64,000 nucleotides of DNA, taken from the NCBI RefSeq assembly GCF_048751585.1, contig NZ_JAZHOB010000010.1:62001-126000 (forward strand), read 5' to 3'. This document shows positions 1 through 9,039 of the stretch, in pieces. The notes under the pieces are model-generated. The model searched no databases. It saw nothing but the letters and a program-made list of their open reading frames with translations, and was not told the DNA's origin. This DNA comes from G025836975 sp048751585 (GTDB lineage: Bacteria; Pseudomonadota; Gammaproteobacteria; Burkholderiales; Burkholderiaceae_B). Made by a program: the position numbers and the translations under genes. The stretch's first letter is position 1. Each line of letters opens with the position of its first letter.

Positions 1-109
1 GGATTACAGGGACTGAGCAAGACAAGGTCAACACCTAGTCACAATATATCCACGTATTGGATATAAATTGGCATTGAAGGATGGCGCCGCGAGGAATCCA
101 GCGGCAAAC

Positions 110-1033
110 CTACCAGCGATCCCCGATGTATACGCTGCGTTGCCGCTGATCCGCAAACCAGTCGGCCAGTTGCCCGACCAAGGCGCGGGTGCGCGCCGAT
201 AGATTCTGGCGTGTCGGATAGACGGCAACGATATTGGCCGCCGGCAGAGTCCAGCCGGTCAATACCTGCCTGAGCCGGCCCGAGCGCAGATAAGCGGCGG
301 CTTCCCATTCGGATCTGAGCAGAATCCCATGGCCATCCAAGGCCCATTCCAGCGCGGCCGCGCCATCGTTGGTGCTGACGCGTCCGCGCACTTTCAGGGT
401 TTCCGTTCGCGCCCCCGCCGACAAGTGCCAGCTTCCGTAGGTTTCATCGCTTTCGCGTATCACTATGCAATCGTGCGATTGCAGGTCTGAGGGGCGCATG
501 GGTTCGCCCGCCCTTTGAAGGTACTGCGGCGAGGCACATAGCAGCCGCCGGTTGAAGGCTATGGTGCGCGTGGTCAGGCGGGAGTCGGGGATATCGCCAA
601 AACGAATAGCAAGGTCGAACCCGTCCTCGACCAGGTTCACGGGACGGTCGCTCAGGTGCAACTGGACTTCCACTTGTGGAAAATCGCGTATGAACCGGGA
701 CACCGCCGGAACGATATGGCGCCTGCCGAAACCCAAAGTCGCATGGACCCGCAACAAGCCGCGCGGGACGGCATGGCCGCCGGCAATGGTCTGCTCCAGC
801 ACGTTCAACTCGTCGATCAAGGTCGAGCCTTCGGCCAGATAAGCCTCGCCTTCGGCGGTCAGGCTGATGCGCCGTGTCGTGCGATTCATCAGCCGGACAC
901 CCAGTCGCTGTTCCAGCGCGGCCAGCCTTTTGCTGACGGTCGACGGCGTTACACCCAATTCCTGGGCGGCTCGGGCCAAGGTGGCGTATTTTGCCACCAT
1001 CACGAAAAAGCCGAGATCGGAAATGGGATCCAT
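110..1033 (-). CDS. LysR-type transcriptional regulator
   Basis: A 307-residue protein of the usual LysR length. The winged helix-turn-helix is at about residues 1-60 (AAQELGVTPSTVSKRLAALE), followed by a CrgA-type ligand-binding domain from about residue 90 (DLAIRFGDIPDSRL). It is transcribed away from the leuC/leuD-type pair across a 126-bp gap, the classic arrangement of a LysR activator and its target. Control of leuCD is an inference; its ligand cannot be read from the sequence. The ATG at 1033 places the HTH at the normal distance from the N-terminus. Confidence 0.9.
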   Translation of the reverse strand: MDPISDLGFFVMVAKYATLARAAQELGVTPSTVSKRLAALEQRLGVRLMNRTTRRISLTAEGEAYLAEGSTLIDELNVLEQTIAGGHAVPRGLLRVHATLGFGRRHIVPAVSRFIRDFPQVEVQLHLSDRPVNLVEDGFDLAIRFGDIPDSRLTTRTIAFNRRLLCASPQYLQRAGEPMRPSDLQSHDCIVIRESDETYGSWHLSAGARTETLKVRGRVSTNDGAAALEWALDGHGILLRSEWEAAAYLRSGRLRQVLTGWTLPAANIVAVYPTRQNLSARTRALVGQLADWFADQRQRSVYIGDRW

Positions 1034-1162
1034 AGGTGTAGGGCGTAAATTGATTATGTCGTGAAAGTAAATAATGTAATGGATTTTTTGACACTATGAA
1101 CTTTAATTCTCATATTATCATTGCCCTATAGCGATGTTTCCATTGAATTTTAAGGTTATGTG

Positions 1163-2584
1163 ATGCCAGCGCGCACCTTGTATCAGAAGCTTGTGGATGC
1201 GCATACGGTGGCCAGGCTGGACGATCAGAATGTGCTGCTGTATGCCGACCTTCATTTAATGAATGAATACACCAGTCCCCAGGCGTTTGCGGGGCTGCAT
1301 GAACAGGGGCGCCCCGTGTACGCTCCGGAGCAGAATGTGGCGGTGGTCAGCCACATCATTCCGACGCATCCGGTCCGGCCCCGCGTCATCGCCGATCCGG
1401 CATCCGCCCTGCAAGCCAGCAACCTGAAGCGCAACTGCCATCGCCATGGCATACCCTTGTTCGACACGAACGATGTCTTGCAGGGCATCGAGCATGTCGT
1501 CGCGCCGGAGCACGGGATGATACGGCCGGGCATGGTCGTCATTTGCGGAGACAGCCATACCACCACCTACGGCGCCCTGGGCGCCCTGGGTTTCGGCATC
1601 GGCACCTCCGACGTCGAGCATGTGCTGGCTACGCAGACCCTGGTGTATCGTCCGGCGGAAAATATGCGCATATGCGTGGATGGCCTCTTGCCCCTGGGTA
1701 CCACCGCCAAGGATCTTATATTGATGATCATCAGCCGCATCGGGGCGCAGGGCGCGCGCGGCTATGTCGTCGAATTTTGCGGCTCGGCCATCGATGCGCT
1801 CTCCGTCGAGGCGCGTTTCACCTTATGCAATATGACCGTGGAAGCAGGGGCCAGGGGGGCGCTGATCGCGCCGGATAAGCGGGCGGTCGACTATGTGCTG
1901 TCCAGAGCGCCGGATATTGCCGGCGATGTGCGTCGAAAGGCTGAAGAGCATTGGGCCACGCTGGCCAGCGACGCCGATGCCATTTTCGATTGCGAGTACC
2001 GATACGATGCGGACAAGGTGGCCCCTTATGTCACTTGGGGCACCAGCCCCGACCAGGCCATGCCAATAGATGGCGCCGTGCCCATAGTCGACGACTCGAC
2101 CGATGACGTAGCCCGGGCATCGATGCAGCAGGCTTTGCGGTATGCGGGGCTGCGCGGCGGCGCATCCTTGCAGGGCATGCCGGTGCAGCATGTTTTCATT
2201 GGCTCGTGCACAAACGGCCGGATTGAAGACCTTCGCGCAGTGGCTCAGGTAGTCCGGGGCAAACGGGTGGCCGACGGGGTCAGGGCGATGGTCGTTCCGG
2301 GATCCGGCGCCGTCCGTGACCAGGCCGAACAGGAAGGCATAGCCGACGTGCTCATCCGGGCGGGGTTCGAATGGCGGCAGCCCGGCTGCTCAATGTGTTT
2401 GGCAATGAACGACGACGTACTGGCCTCGGGCCAGCGCTGCGCATCGACCACCAACCGGAATTTCGAGGGACGCCAGGGACGCGGCGCCATCACGCACCTG
2501 ATGAGCCCCGCCATGGCCGCCGCGGCGGCCATAACCGGCGTGATTACCGACGTTCGCACTCTTTCCACGCAGGAAGCCGTATGA
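1163..2584 (+). CDS. leuC: 3-isopropylmalate dehydratase-type large subunit (aconitase superfamily)
   Basis: Large subunit of a LeuCD-type [4Fe-4S] hydro-lyase, 473 residues, normal family length. The cluster ligands are visible as Cys349 (GSCTNG) and Cys409/Cys412 (GCSMC); the substrate motif CGDSHTTTYGALG is also intact. ATG 1163 has AAGG seven bases upstream; a GTG three bases earlier is possible but too close to it. The stop overlaps leuD by ATGA, so the two subunits are translationally coupled. No leuB is adjacent and a LysR gene is divergent, so besides leucine synthesis this pair could hydrate citraconate, maleate or another 2-methylmalate-like acid; the sequence does not decide. Confidence 0.9.
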   Translation: MPARTLYQKLVDAHTVARLDDQNVLLYADLHLMNEYTSPQAFAGLHEQGRPVYAPEQNVAVVSHIIPTHPVRPRVIADPASALQASNLKRNCHRHGIPLFDTNDVLQGIEHVVAPEHGMIRPGMVVICGDSHTTTYGALGALGFGIGTSDVEHVLATQTLVYRPAENMRICVDGLLPLGTTAKDLILMIISRIGAQGARGYVVEFCGSAIDALSVEARFTLCNMTVEAGARGALIAPDKRAVDYVLSRAPDIAGDVRRKAEEHWATLASDADAIFDCEYRYDADKVAPYVTWGTSPDQAMPIDGAVPIVDDSTDDVARASMQQALRYAGLRGGASLQGMPVQHVFIGSCTNGRIEDLRAVAQVVRGKRVADGVRAMVVPGSGAVRDQAEQEGIADVLIRAGFEWRQPGCSMCLAMNDDVLASGQRCASTTNRNFEGRQGRGAITHLMSPAMAAAAAITGVITDVRTLSTQEAV

Positions 2585-3225
2585 ATGAAAATCATTTTAT
2601 TAGCGGCGTGGCGGCCCCTTTGCCACTGGCCAACCTGGACACCGACCAGATCATGCCCAAGCAATTTTTGCGCGGCATCGATAAAAACGGCCTGGACATC
2701 GGTGTTTTTTACGATATGCGCTTCGATGAGCAAGGCCGCAAGCGCGATGATTTCGTCTTGAATCGGCCGGAATATGCGCAAACCCGCGTGCTGGTGGCGG
2801 GCTCGAATTTTGGTTGTGGTTCCAGCCGCGAGCACGCCGTATGGGGCTTGCAGCAATTCGGCATACAGGCGGTGATCGCGTCCAGCTTCGCCGAGATTTT
2901 TCATGCCAACGCCATTAATAATCGGCTGTTGCCGGTGGTGTTGAGCGAGCCTGAAGTCCAGGCCATCATGGCCGACGCCAGCCGGCCTTCAACTGCCGAG
3001 GTGTCTATAAATATACAGGCCATGACTGTGCGCAGCCACAGTTGTACAGCCCCTTTTACCTTGGCCGACCGGCATCGCCATATGTTTCTGGAAGGCCTGG
3101 ACATGATAGGCGCCACGCTGGAATACAAGCCCGCCATCGACGCTTTTGCACTGGAGCATTGGCAGAGTTACCCTTGGCTGAAACACGTTGCGGGTCGAAC
3201 TCGCGCGCGATTGAATCAGGATTAG
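2581..3225 (+). CDS. leuD: 3-isopropylmalate dehydratase-type small subunit
   Basis: Small (swivel) subunit of the LeuCD-type hydro-lyase, 214 residues, the usual length for bacterial LeuD. The conserved start LDTDQIMPKQFLRGI and the loop NFGCGSSREHAVWGL, which positions the substrate carboxylate, are both present. The start ATG at 2581 overlaps the leuC stop by four bases. A strong bidirectional terminator follows. Function must match that of the large subunit: isopropylmalate isomerase or a related hydratase. Confidence 0.9.
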   Translation: MNENHFISGVAAPLPLANLDTDQIMPKQFLRGIDKNGLDIGVFYDMRFDEQGRKRDDFVLNRPEYAQTRVLVAGSNFGCGSSREHAVWGLQQFGIQAVIASSFAEIFHANAINNRLLPVVLSEPEVQAIMADASRPSTAEVSINIQAMTVRSHSCTAPFTLADRHRHMFLEGLDMIGATLEYKPAIDAFALEHWQSYPWLKHVAGRTRARLNQD

Positions 3226-3245
3226 ACAGGGATAATCCAGCCAAA

Positions 3246-3275
3246 AAAAGCCAGGCTTGCGCCTGGCTTTTTTTT
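3246..3275. terminator. bidirectional rho-independent terminator
   Basis: Perfect 11-bp inverted repeat AAAAGCCAGGC/GCCTGGCTTTT with a TTGC loop, flanked by an A-tract on one side and a T-tract on the other. It lies between the convergent leuD and glutathione S-transferase genes and can serve both. Confidence 0.9.
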
Positions 3276-3284
3276 GCGTGCGAA

Positions 3285-3899
3285 TCAGCTTTGGGGAGGC
3301 AGCGTTGCAATGAACGAAGGCCGCGTCTGCAGCTTTTCGTCAAGCCGTTGCAGGTTTCCGTACTTGGATCGCCAATTGAGCTCGGAGAAGCGCAAGTCCA
3401 GATAACCCAGCGCACACCCGACAGCCACGTCGGCCAAACTGAAATTGACACCCATGCAGAAAGGCTGGTCGTCCAGGCTTTTATCCATGGAATCAAGCGC
3501 TACGGTTATTTTGCCGTGCTGGCGGTCTATCCATTGCTGGCTGCGCAGCTCGGCCGGACGCTTGTTGATCTCAATATTGATGGCAACCGCGGCGTCGAGA
3601 ACGCCATCGGCGATGGCTTCCCAGCATTTGGTTGCCGCCCGGTCCCGGCCTTGCTGGGGAATAAGGCGGCCAACCGGCGAGAGCGTATCCAGGTATTCAA
3701 CAATGACCCGGGAATCGAACAGGCTGCCGTTATCGTCCATAAGCAGACAGGGCACTTTCCCCAGGGGATTGTGGACTTGTATTTGTGTATTTTCGGCCCA
3801 CACATTCTCGAGTACGAATTCGTAATCGAGTTTTTTCTCGGCCATTACGACGCGCACTTTGCGAACGTAAGGACTAGTGAGCGAACCAATAAGTTTCAT
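3285..3899 (-). CDS. glutathione S-transferase family protein
   Basis: A 204-residue cytosolic GST. The N-terminal thioredoxin-like domain (about 1-80) begins MKLIGSLTSPYVRKVRV and has the glutathione-binding turn NPLGKVPCL followed by the DSRVIVEYL motif; the all-helical C-terminal domain fills residues 90-204. The active-site position carries Ser/Pro-Tyr near residue 9-11 as in the YibF-like bacterial subgroup. It ends convergently against leuD. Substrate unknown; role in conjugation or in isomerisation is inferred from family only. Confidence 0.88.
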   Translation of the reverse strand: MKLIGSLTSPYVRKVRVVMAEKKLDYEFVLENVWAENTQIQVHNPLGKVPCLLMDDNGSLFDSRVIVEYLDTLSPVGRLIPQQGRDRAATKCWEAIADGVLDAAVAINIEINKRPAELRSQQWIDRQHGKITVALDSMDKSLDDQPFCMGVNFSLADVAVGCALGYLDLRFSELNWRSKYGNLQRLDEKLQTRPSFIATLPPQS

Positions 3900-4172
3900 G
3901 GCAAAGTTCGGAAGTTACAGGCAAAAAAAGTATAGCAGGATACCGTCGCGTATTCGGCGCGAATGAACGGACAAAACCGCCACCTAAGGGTATACCTATG
4001 CAATGTGTCGTTTATATGCTTATTCCGCCCCAAGGGTGTGACATTTCGGCCGAAGTCGAGTAAAGGGGACGTACCCATGCCGCGTCAAAGCTGTTCAGCT
4101 TTTATTCAGAATGAAAGCGGGGCGGGCCATGGATGTTAGAATCCGGGCTGGATTTTATTTATATATATCGCA

Positions 4173-5549
4173 ATGCAAATAGCCCCGCAATTAAGCCATC
4201 TTAATGCCTTGTCGCCTCTGGATGGCCGTTACGCCGCCAAAGGACAGGTACTACGCCATACCTTGTCCGAAGCGGCTTTCATGGCCCATCGAGTCGAAGT
4301 CGAGGTTGCCTGGCTGGTGGGCCTATCGGAAGCCGGCCTGCCCGAGCTGCGGCCTTTCTCCGCCGAATCCAAAGCTTTGCTGAAAACGCTGGTCGACGAT
4401 TTCTCGGAAGACGATGCGGCGCGCATCAAGGAAATTGAAAAGACCACCAATCATGATGTCAAGGCGGTCGAGTACTGGCTGAAAGACCGCGTGGCGGGTA
4501 ACGCGCAACTGGCCGCCGCGGCCGAGTTCATTCATTTCGCCTGCACGTCCGAAGACATCAACAATACGTCCCATGCCCTGATGCTGACGCGCGCGCGTTC
4601 CGAGTTCATCGTGCCGCGCCTGACCGAGCTGTGCGAGCACCTGAAGACGCTGGCGCGCCAGTTCGCCGACCAGCCCATGCTGTCGCGCACGCATGGCCAG
4701 CCGGCCAGCCCCACCACCCTGGGCAAGGAATTCGCCAATGTGGCGGCCCGCCTCGACCGCGCCATTGCCGCCGTCAAGGCCGTGCAACCCCTGGCCAAGA
4801 TGAATGGCGCCACGGGCAACTACAACGCCCACATGTCGGCGTATCCGGAAATCGACTGGCCGGCTTTCAGCGCCGGCGTGCTTGCCAGTCTGGGGCTGGA
4901 ACAAAACCCGTATTCCATACAGATCGAACCGCATGACTGGATGGCCGCCCTGTTCGATGCCGTGGCGCGTGCCAATACCATCATTCTGGACCTGAATCGA
5001 GACATCTGGGGCTATATAGCGCTGGGCTACTTCAAGCAGCGCCTGAAAGACGGCGAGGTCGGCTCATCGACCATGCCGCACAAGGTCAATCCCATCGATT
5101 TCGAGAACTCCGAAGGCAACCTGGGACTGGCCAACGCCGTGCTGCGGCACCTGTCCGAAAAACTGCCCGTATCGCGCTGGCAGCGCGACCTGACCGACTC
5201 CACCGTATTGCGCAATCTGGGCGTGGCCTTCGGCTACTGCGCCGTATCCTACGATGCCTGCCTGCGCGGCCTGCATAAGCTGGAGTTGAATGCGGCGGCC
5301 ATCAACGAGGACATCGACAACTGCTGGGAAGTCCTGGCCGAACCCGTCCAGACGGTCATGCGACGCTATGGCCTGCCTCAGCCGTATGAGCAACTGAAGG
5401 CGCTGACGCGCGGCAAAGGCATCAACCGCGAAGGGCTGACCGAGTTCATTGGCGGCCTCGATCTGCCCGCGGAACCCAAGGCCCGCCTGCTGGCCATGAC
5501 CCCGCGCAGCTACGTCGGCCTGGCCGCCGAATTGGCCAGGAAAATTTAA
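4173..5549 (+). CDS. purB: adenylosuccinate lyase
   Basis: PurB, 458 residues, catalyses two fumarate-releasing steps of purine synthesis (SAICAR to AICAR, and adenylosuccinate to AMP). The fumarase/aspartase-superfamily signature SSTMPHKVNPIDFEN is at about residue 298, and TSEDINNTSHAL and the SRTHGQPASPTTLGKE segment supply the other active-site regions. Length and N-terminus (LSPLDGRYA) match the PurB subgroup of proteobacteria. Standalone gene, followed by tRNA-Lys. Confidence 0.97.
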   Translation: MQIAPQLSHLNALSPLDGRYAAKGQVLRHTLSEAAFMAHRVEVEVAWLVGLSEAGLPELRPFSAESKALLKTLVDDFSEDDAARIKEIEKTTNHDVKAVEYWLKDRVAGNAQLAAAAEFIHFACTSEDINNTSHALMLTRARSEFIVPRLTELCEHLKTLARQFADQPMLSRTHGQPASPTTLGKEFANVAARLDRAIAAVKAVQPLAKMNGATGNYNAHMSAYPEIDWPAFSAGVLASLGLEQNPYSIQIEPHDWMAALFDAVARANTIILDLNRDIWGYIALGYFKQRLKDGEVGSSTMPHKVNPIDFENSEGNLGLANAVLRHLSEKLPVSRWQRDLTDSTVLRNLGVAFGYCAVSYDACLRGLHKLELNAAAINEDIDNCWEVLAEPVQTVMRRYGLPQPYEQLKALTRGKGINREGLTEFIGGLDLPAEPKARLLAMTPRSYVGLAAELARKI

Positions 5550-5613
5550 TCGTATTTGCGTCGGACTGCGCGCAGCCGGCGCTTCCGATTATTGCGTTTT
5601 TTGTATTTTTTTC

Positions 5614-5643
5614 TTGTCGCGAAGGTCTTTTTCGAGTTAGAAT
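5614..5643 (+). promoter_or_regulatory. putative sigma-70 promoter of tRNA-Lys
   Basis: TTGTCG and TAGAAT hexamers separated by 18 bp, with the -10 ending 18 bases before the mature tRNA 5' end. Assigned by inspection only. Confidence 0.5.
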
Positions 5644-5661
5644 CTTTTTCTTTGCAGCGAT

Positions 5662-5737
5662 GGGCTGTTAGCTCAGTTGGTAGAGCAGCGGACTCTTAAT
5701 CCGTAGGTCGACAGTTCGAGCCTGTCACAGCCCACCA
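5662..5737 (+). tRNA. tRNA-Lys (anticodon CTT)
   Basis: A 76-nt tRNA including an encoded CCA. The acceptor stem GGGCTGT pairs perfectly with ACAGCCC, the T arm is GACAG-TTCGAGC-CTGTC, and the anticodon loop CTCTTAA gives CTT, reading AAG lysine codons. D loop AGTTGGTAGA is standard. It is a single tRNA with its own terminator. Confidence 0.97.
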
Positions 5738-5753
5738 GTAATATCAAGCACTT

Positions 5754-5787
5754 AGGCCAATTCTTCGGAGTTGGCCTTTTTGTTTTT
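5754..5787 (+). terminator. rho-independent terminator of tRNA-Lys
   Basis: AGGCCAA and TTGGCCT form a 7-bp stem around a 10-base loop containing TTCGG, followed by a T-rich run. Confidence 0.85.
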
Positions 5788-5822
5788 AGGGTCTTTCCGG
5801 CATGCTGCCCGGCAGCCCAGGT

Positions 5823-6044
5823 CTATTCAGCTATTTGATCGAAGCTTACCGAGGCAGGATCAATGCCACCGTTGCGAAGACGAACATCGATATCCTCTTG
5901 GGCACCCTGCGGGGTATTCACGGCCGGCAAACCGAGCTTACCGGCCAGCGCTATCTTGGCCTGTTCCAAGCTTGTAATAGAGCCATCCAGAAGCGCGACT
6001 CCTTCATCACTATCGGTCTGCCGAAACTGAACTTGCGTTTTCAT
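5823..6044 (-). CDS. hypothetical protein, 73 aa
   Basis: Small acidic soluble protein with no domain I recognise. The start at 6044 is chosen because AAGGAG lies eight bases upstream of it, giving MKTQVQFRQTDSDEGVALLD as N-terminus; an upstream Met lacks such a site. It faces tRNA-Lys convergently and opens a run of small accessory genes that lasts to about 9.7 kb. Confidence 0.65.
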   Translation of the reverse strand: MKTQVQFRQTDSDEGVALLDGSITSLEQAKIALAGKLGLPAVNTPQGAQEDIDVRLRNGGIDPASVSFDQIAE

Positions 6045-6189
6045 CGCGTCTCCTTGTGTTGATCTCTGCATGGTAGGCAACCCCCAGCAAGTTCAATGCC
6101 GGTTAATTTTCGTAGACGCGATAGAGAGATGCAATACGGTGCTACGCAGGCACGCCAAATGCTTGATCCAGAACTCCTCGGAGTCAGCC

Positions 6190-6597
6190 ATGACGGATAT
6201 AAATGACTTGCAAGAGGCCATGCGCGCTTGGCGAATGGCGTTCACGGCGATGTCGGACTATTTCAAAAACAACGACATCCTCGACCCGGCTTGCCTGAAG
6301 CGTTGGGCGGAACTGGAAGCAGCGCAGAATGAAGCCCACGCCGAGGTGGAGTGTTTGGTGCAGTCCTGTCGTAGCCAAGGTCGAAATGGAGCGGCAAAGG
6401 CGAAGAATGCGTTTGAGTATAAAGGACGTACCGTAGAGATTGTTTCCACGGACCTGGCCGGTGGAGGCCATGGCTTTGGCCTGAAGATTGATGGCGCTGC
6501 CATAAATCGAGGTGGCTATGACCCATCTAAATCGGCGGACGAGGCGGTTGAAGAAGGCGTGCACTGGGCGAAGGAATACATCGACTCGTTGCCTTGA
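6190..6597 (+). CDS. hypothetical protein, 135 aa
   Basis: Soluble protein without a recognised family. The N-terminal half is helical and rich in Glu/Ala (about residues 5-65); the C-terminal half looks like an alpha/beta domain with the glycine-rich stretch GGGHGFGLKIDG near residue 97. The start MTDINDLQEA at 6190 is preferred to an upstream Met because the preceding segment does not look coding. A 45-codon ORF starts three bases after its stop and may be co-transcribed. Confidence 0.65.
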   Translation: MTDINDLQEAMRAWRMAFTAMSDYFKNNDILDPACLKRWAELEAAQNEAHAEVECLVQSCRSQGRNGAAKAKNAFEYKGRTVEIVSTDLAGGGHGFGLKIDGAAINRGGYDPSKSADEAVEEGVHWAKEYIDSLP

Positions 6598-6600
6598 CTT

Positions 6601-6738
6601 ATGGAACGCGCGCTAGCCGCTTATTTGGGCTGGGCAACAGACGACCTGGCCGATCATGCGAAGGCAGTAGCCGCGTTTGTGTACTACATCAAGACGGCGA
6701 TTGGGCATGTTGGCCCAACCGACCATTTGGAGCATTGA
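6601..6738 (+). CDS. possible small protein, 45 aa
   Basis: ATG-to-TGA frame of 45 codons beginning three bases after the preceding stop. Composition is protein-like (Ala-rich helix MERALAAYLGWATDDLADHA). Function unknown; supported only by spacing and codon use. Confidence 0.4.
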   Translation: MERALAAYLGWATDDLADHAKAVAAFVYYIKTAIGHVGPTDHLEH

Positions 6739-6742
6739 AACC

Positions 6743-6952
6743 TTAGGGCGACGATGGCGTACTGTCGTCTTGCCATTTGATTTTCATGTCCCTGACCAGA
6801 TCCTGAGCGATGCGCAATACTTCTTGCTTGGGCGGGTCGTTCTCGTTCTCCATCAGCGCGAAAAGCGAATCCACAGCCTGCAATATGGCTCTGACGTTGC
6901 CCCAATGCGCTTTTTGGATCTGGCTATATTCGAATAGTTCTTTATCGGTCAC
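6743..6952 (-). CDS. hypothetical protein, 69 aa
   Basis: Small, charged, probably helical protein starting with GTG (VTDKELFEYS read as Met). AAGGAG lies ten bases upstream of the GTG. Ends convergently with the 45-aa frame on the other strand. No family recognised. Confidence 0.6.
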   Translation of the reverse strand: MTDKELFEYSQIQKAHWGNVRAILQAVDSLFALMENENDPPKQEVLRIAQDLVRDMKIKWQDDSTPSSP

Positions 6953-7029
6953 GGGGTTGAATCTCCTTAGGTTCTTCTAGCAGATATCAGTGTTCCGATT
7001 CTGTAAAGGCGCTTCTCGCGCATGCCGCG

Positions 7030-7233
7030 TTATTCGCTATGGCTCTTTAGCACCGGCCACGCCGCAAAGGCGAATACCCATAAGGCGATCAGATTCACCA
7101 TCGGGATAAAAGCCAGGATCACCCAGGCCCGGTTGTAGCCCGCTTTTCCTAGAATCACCGCGGCGGGTATGCCAATAAGCACAAGATAACCCGCCAGTGA
7201 AAAGAGCATGCCGGAGCCGTTCATCATTCCCAT
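7030..7233 (-). CDS. small membrane protein, 67 aa
   Basis: Two predicted transmembrane helices, about residues 9-29 (MLFSLAGYLVLIGIPAAVIL) and 36-60 (AWVILAFIPMVNLIALWVFA), joined by a short basic loop. Probably inner membrane. The family is unassigned; similar two-helix proteins of unknown function occur widely in Burkholderiales. Confidence 0.65.
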   Translation of the reverse strand: MGMMNGSGMLFSLAGYLVLIGIPAAVILGKAGYNRAWVILAFIPMVNLIALWVFAFAAWPVLKSHSE

Positions 7234-7425
7234 TGCTTACCCCTTTAGGTCCAATTCAATGACCATGTCATTAAAGCATTAGTGTGCCTGCTTTTAATAG
7301 ACAGCTGCGGGAAAACGCCGGGAGCCAATGGCGATTTGGCCGAAGACAGGCACATTCTTTGCTATGCGAGGAAGCGCTCTATCTTGGATTTTCCCGGAAC
7401 GAGTACTTCTCAAGGAGGGTCACAT

Positions 7426-8322
7426 ATGTTTGCTCATAACAAGCGTTTGCAGTACACCGTCAGGGTGGAGAAGACGAACCCGGGCTTGGCTAATTTGCTG
7501 CTGGAGCAGTTCGGCGGTCCTCAAGGCGAACTAGCCGCCGCCTGTCGCTATTTCACCCAATATATCGGGGAAGACGACCCCGGGCGCAAGGATATGCTCA
7601 TTGATATCGCCACCGAGGAACTCAGCCATCTGGAAATCATTGGGCATCTGGTGGCCATGCTCAATAAGGGGGCCAAGGGAGAACTGGCCGAGGCGGTCGA
7701 TAACGAGGCGGAGCTCTACCAAAAATTGCACGGCGCCGGCAATGATTCGCACGTCACTCAAGTTTTGTATGGCGGTGGACCCGCTTTGACCAATTCCGGC
7801 GGCCAGCTGTGGACGGCGGGTTATATCGACTCCATCGGCGAACCTACCGCTGATCTGCGTTCGAACATCGCTGCGGAAGCAAGGGCGAAAATTATCTACG
7901 AGCGTCTCATCAATGTCACGGACGACCCCGGAGTAAAAGATGCTCTGATTTTTTTGATGACTCGGGAAGCGGCACACCTGAAGTCGTTTGAAAAGGCCTT
8001 GTATTCGATTTCGCCGAACTTTCCTCCCGGAAAGCTGCCGCCCGACCCGGAATTTTCCGATACTTATTTCAATCTATCCCAAGGGGAAGGCGAAACGGAA
8101 GGGCCATGGAATAGCGAGGCCAATTTCAGACGAATCGACAAATGGGATGAGATGTCGGCGGTGGATGGGGGCGACGGGTCTGCTTCGGTGAATTTAGGCG
8201 AGAAGGAGGCGCAAATGGTAAAGGCCATGGCCGTCAGAACAGCCTCGGATCCGATGTCCGATCCCGTAACAGGAGCTGAACTTGGCAGCGGTGAAGATAT
8301 TGATGACGACGCGCTGCTTTAA
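7426..8322 (+). CDS. manganese catalase
   Basis: Non-haem dimanganese catalase, 298 residues, decomposes hydrogen peroxide in the cytoplasm. The four-helix ferritin-like core keeps the ligand motifs GELAAACRYFTQY, TEELSHLEIIG, EARAKIIYERL and REAAHLKSFEKAL, which supply the Glu and His ligands. The C-terminal 60 residues are hydrophilic and Asp/Ser/Gly-rich. ATG 7426 follows AAGGAGG by seven bases; longer in-frame starts are not needed. It belongs to the KatN-like group. Confidence 0.93.
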   Translation: MFAHNKRLQYTVRVEKTNPGLANLLLEQFGGPQGELAAACRYFTQYIGEDDPGRKDMLIDIATEELSHLEIIGHLVAMLNKGAKGELAEAVDNEAELYQKLHGAGNDSHVTQVLYGGGPALTNSGGQLWTAGYIDSIGEPTADLRSNIAAEARAKIIYERLINVTDDPGVKDALIFLMTREAAHLKSFEKALYSISPNFPPGKLPPDPEFSDTYFNLSQGEGETEGPWNSEANFRRIDKWDEMSAVDGGDGSASVNLGEKEAQMVKAMAVRTASDPMSDPVTGAELGSGEDIDDDALL

Positions 8323-8331
8323 CTCCCCCCG

Positions 8332-8526
8332 TCAATCGCCCAGCTCTATTCCCCGATCCAGCGGTCCGGCCTTGGTCTGGCCGCTTTTCTTTTTGGCGGT
8401 TGATGCCTCTTCCCGTTCGGGATGCAAATGGTTCTTGGCGGCGCTATCTCGTGCGTCGTTATGCGGCTTCTGCCTGCCTGCAAGCGAAATTTCCGTTTCG
8501 CCCGGCTCGATTTTGGCTTGAGTCAT
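8332..8526 (-). CDS. hypothetical hydrophilic protein, 64 aa
   Basis: Short, very hydrophilic, Lys/Glu/His-rich protein, probably disordered. The start at 8526 has AAGGAG eight bases upstream. Converges on the manganese catalase gene with nine bases between stops. No family recognised; such proteins often accompany stress genes, but that is only context. Confidence 0.6.
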   Translation of the reverse strand: MTQAKIEPGETEISLAGRQKPHNDARDSAAKNHLHPEREEASTAKKKSGQTKAGPLDRGIELGD

Positions 8527-8747
8527 GTGTGCTCCTTCATTGGGTTCAATTGCGGCGGAAGGAGCAATTTCCATGCCTGAGGCTGGCACATGCGGCCGCC
8601 AGCCAACACGCTTTCAGAGGGTGTGGCGAGCAAGCCTATGAGGTGGATTAGTCGAGGAATTACCGTGACCTATTCTGTTACGTCCGCTCATACGGACGCT
8701 GCATGGGCACCCTACAATCGGTTCGTTAATCACTTTCTCGTTGAACC

Positions 8748-8939
8748 ATGAAAATTTTGATAACGATGGTAGGCATTGCGCTGCTTGCTGGTTGCTCGGT
8801 CCGCACACCTGGCGCTTCAGTGTCCATCGGCACTGGCTGGGGCTATGATGATGGCTACTATCGCAGCGGCTATTATCATGACCATCGCGGCGATGGGTAT
8901 TTCTGCCCTCCGGGGCAGGCAAAGAAGGGCAGATGCTAG
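8748..8939 (+). CDS. small predicted lipoprotein, 63 aa
   Basis: Type II signal peptide MKILITMVGIALLAGC with lipobox LAGC at Cys16. The mature part is short and rich in Gly, Tyr, Asp and His (DDGYYRSGYYHDHRGDGY), ending KKGRC. Likely outer-membrane or periplasmic. Function unknown. Confidence 0.75.
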   Translation: MKILITMVGIALLAGCSVRTPGASVSIGTGWGYDDGYYRSGYYHDHRGDGYFCPPGQAKKGRC

Positions 8940-9039
8940 CAGGGCGCCTGCCCGCCGCTTGGCTTCCAAAGCAGGCAAGCGTACATTAGCCGCATGCTTG
9001 CCGGTGTTGTCACTATCGCCGTCAGTCCCAGGAGATCGT

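Noticed and set aside
5662..8940. Genomic island inserted at tRNA-Lys
   Set aside because: No second copy of the tRNA 3' end and no integrase gene was found.
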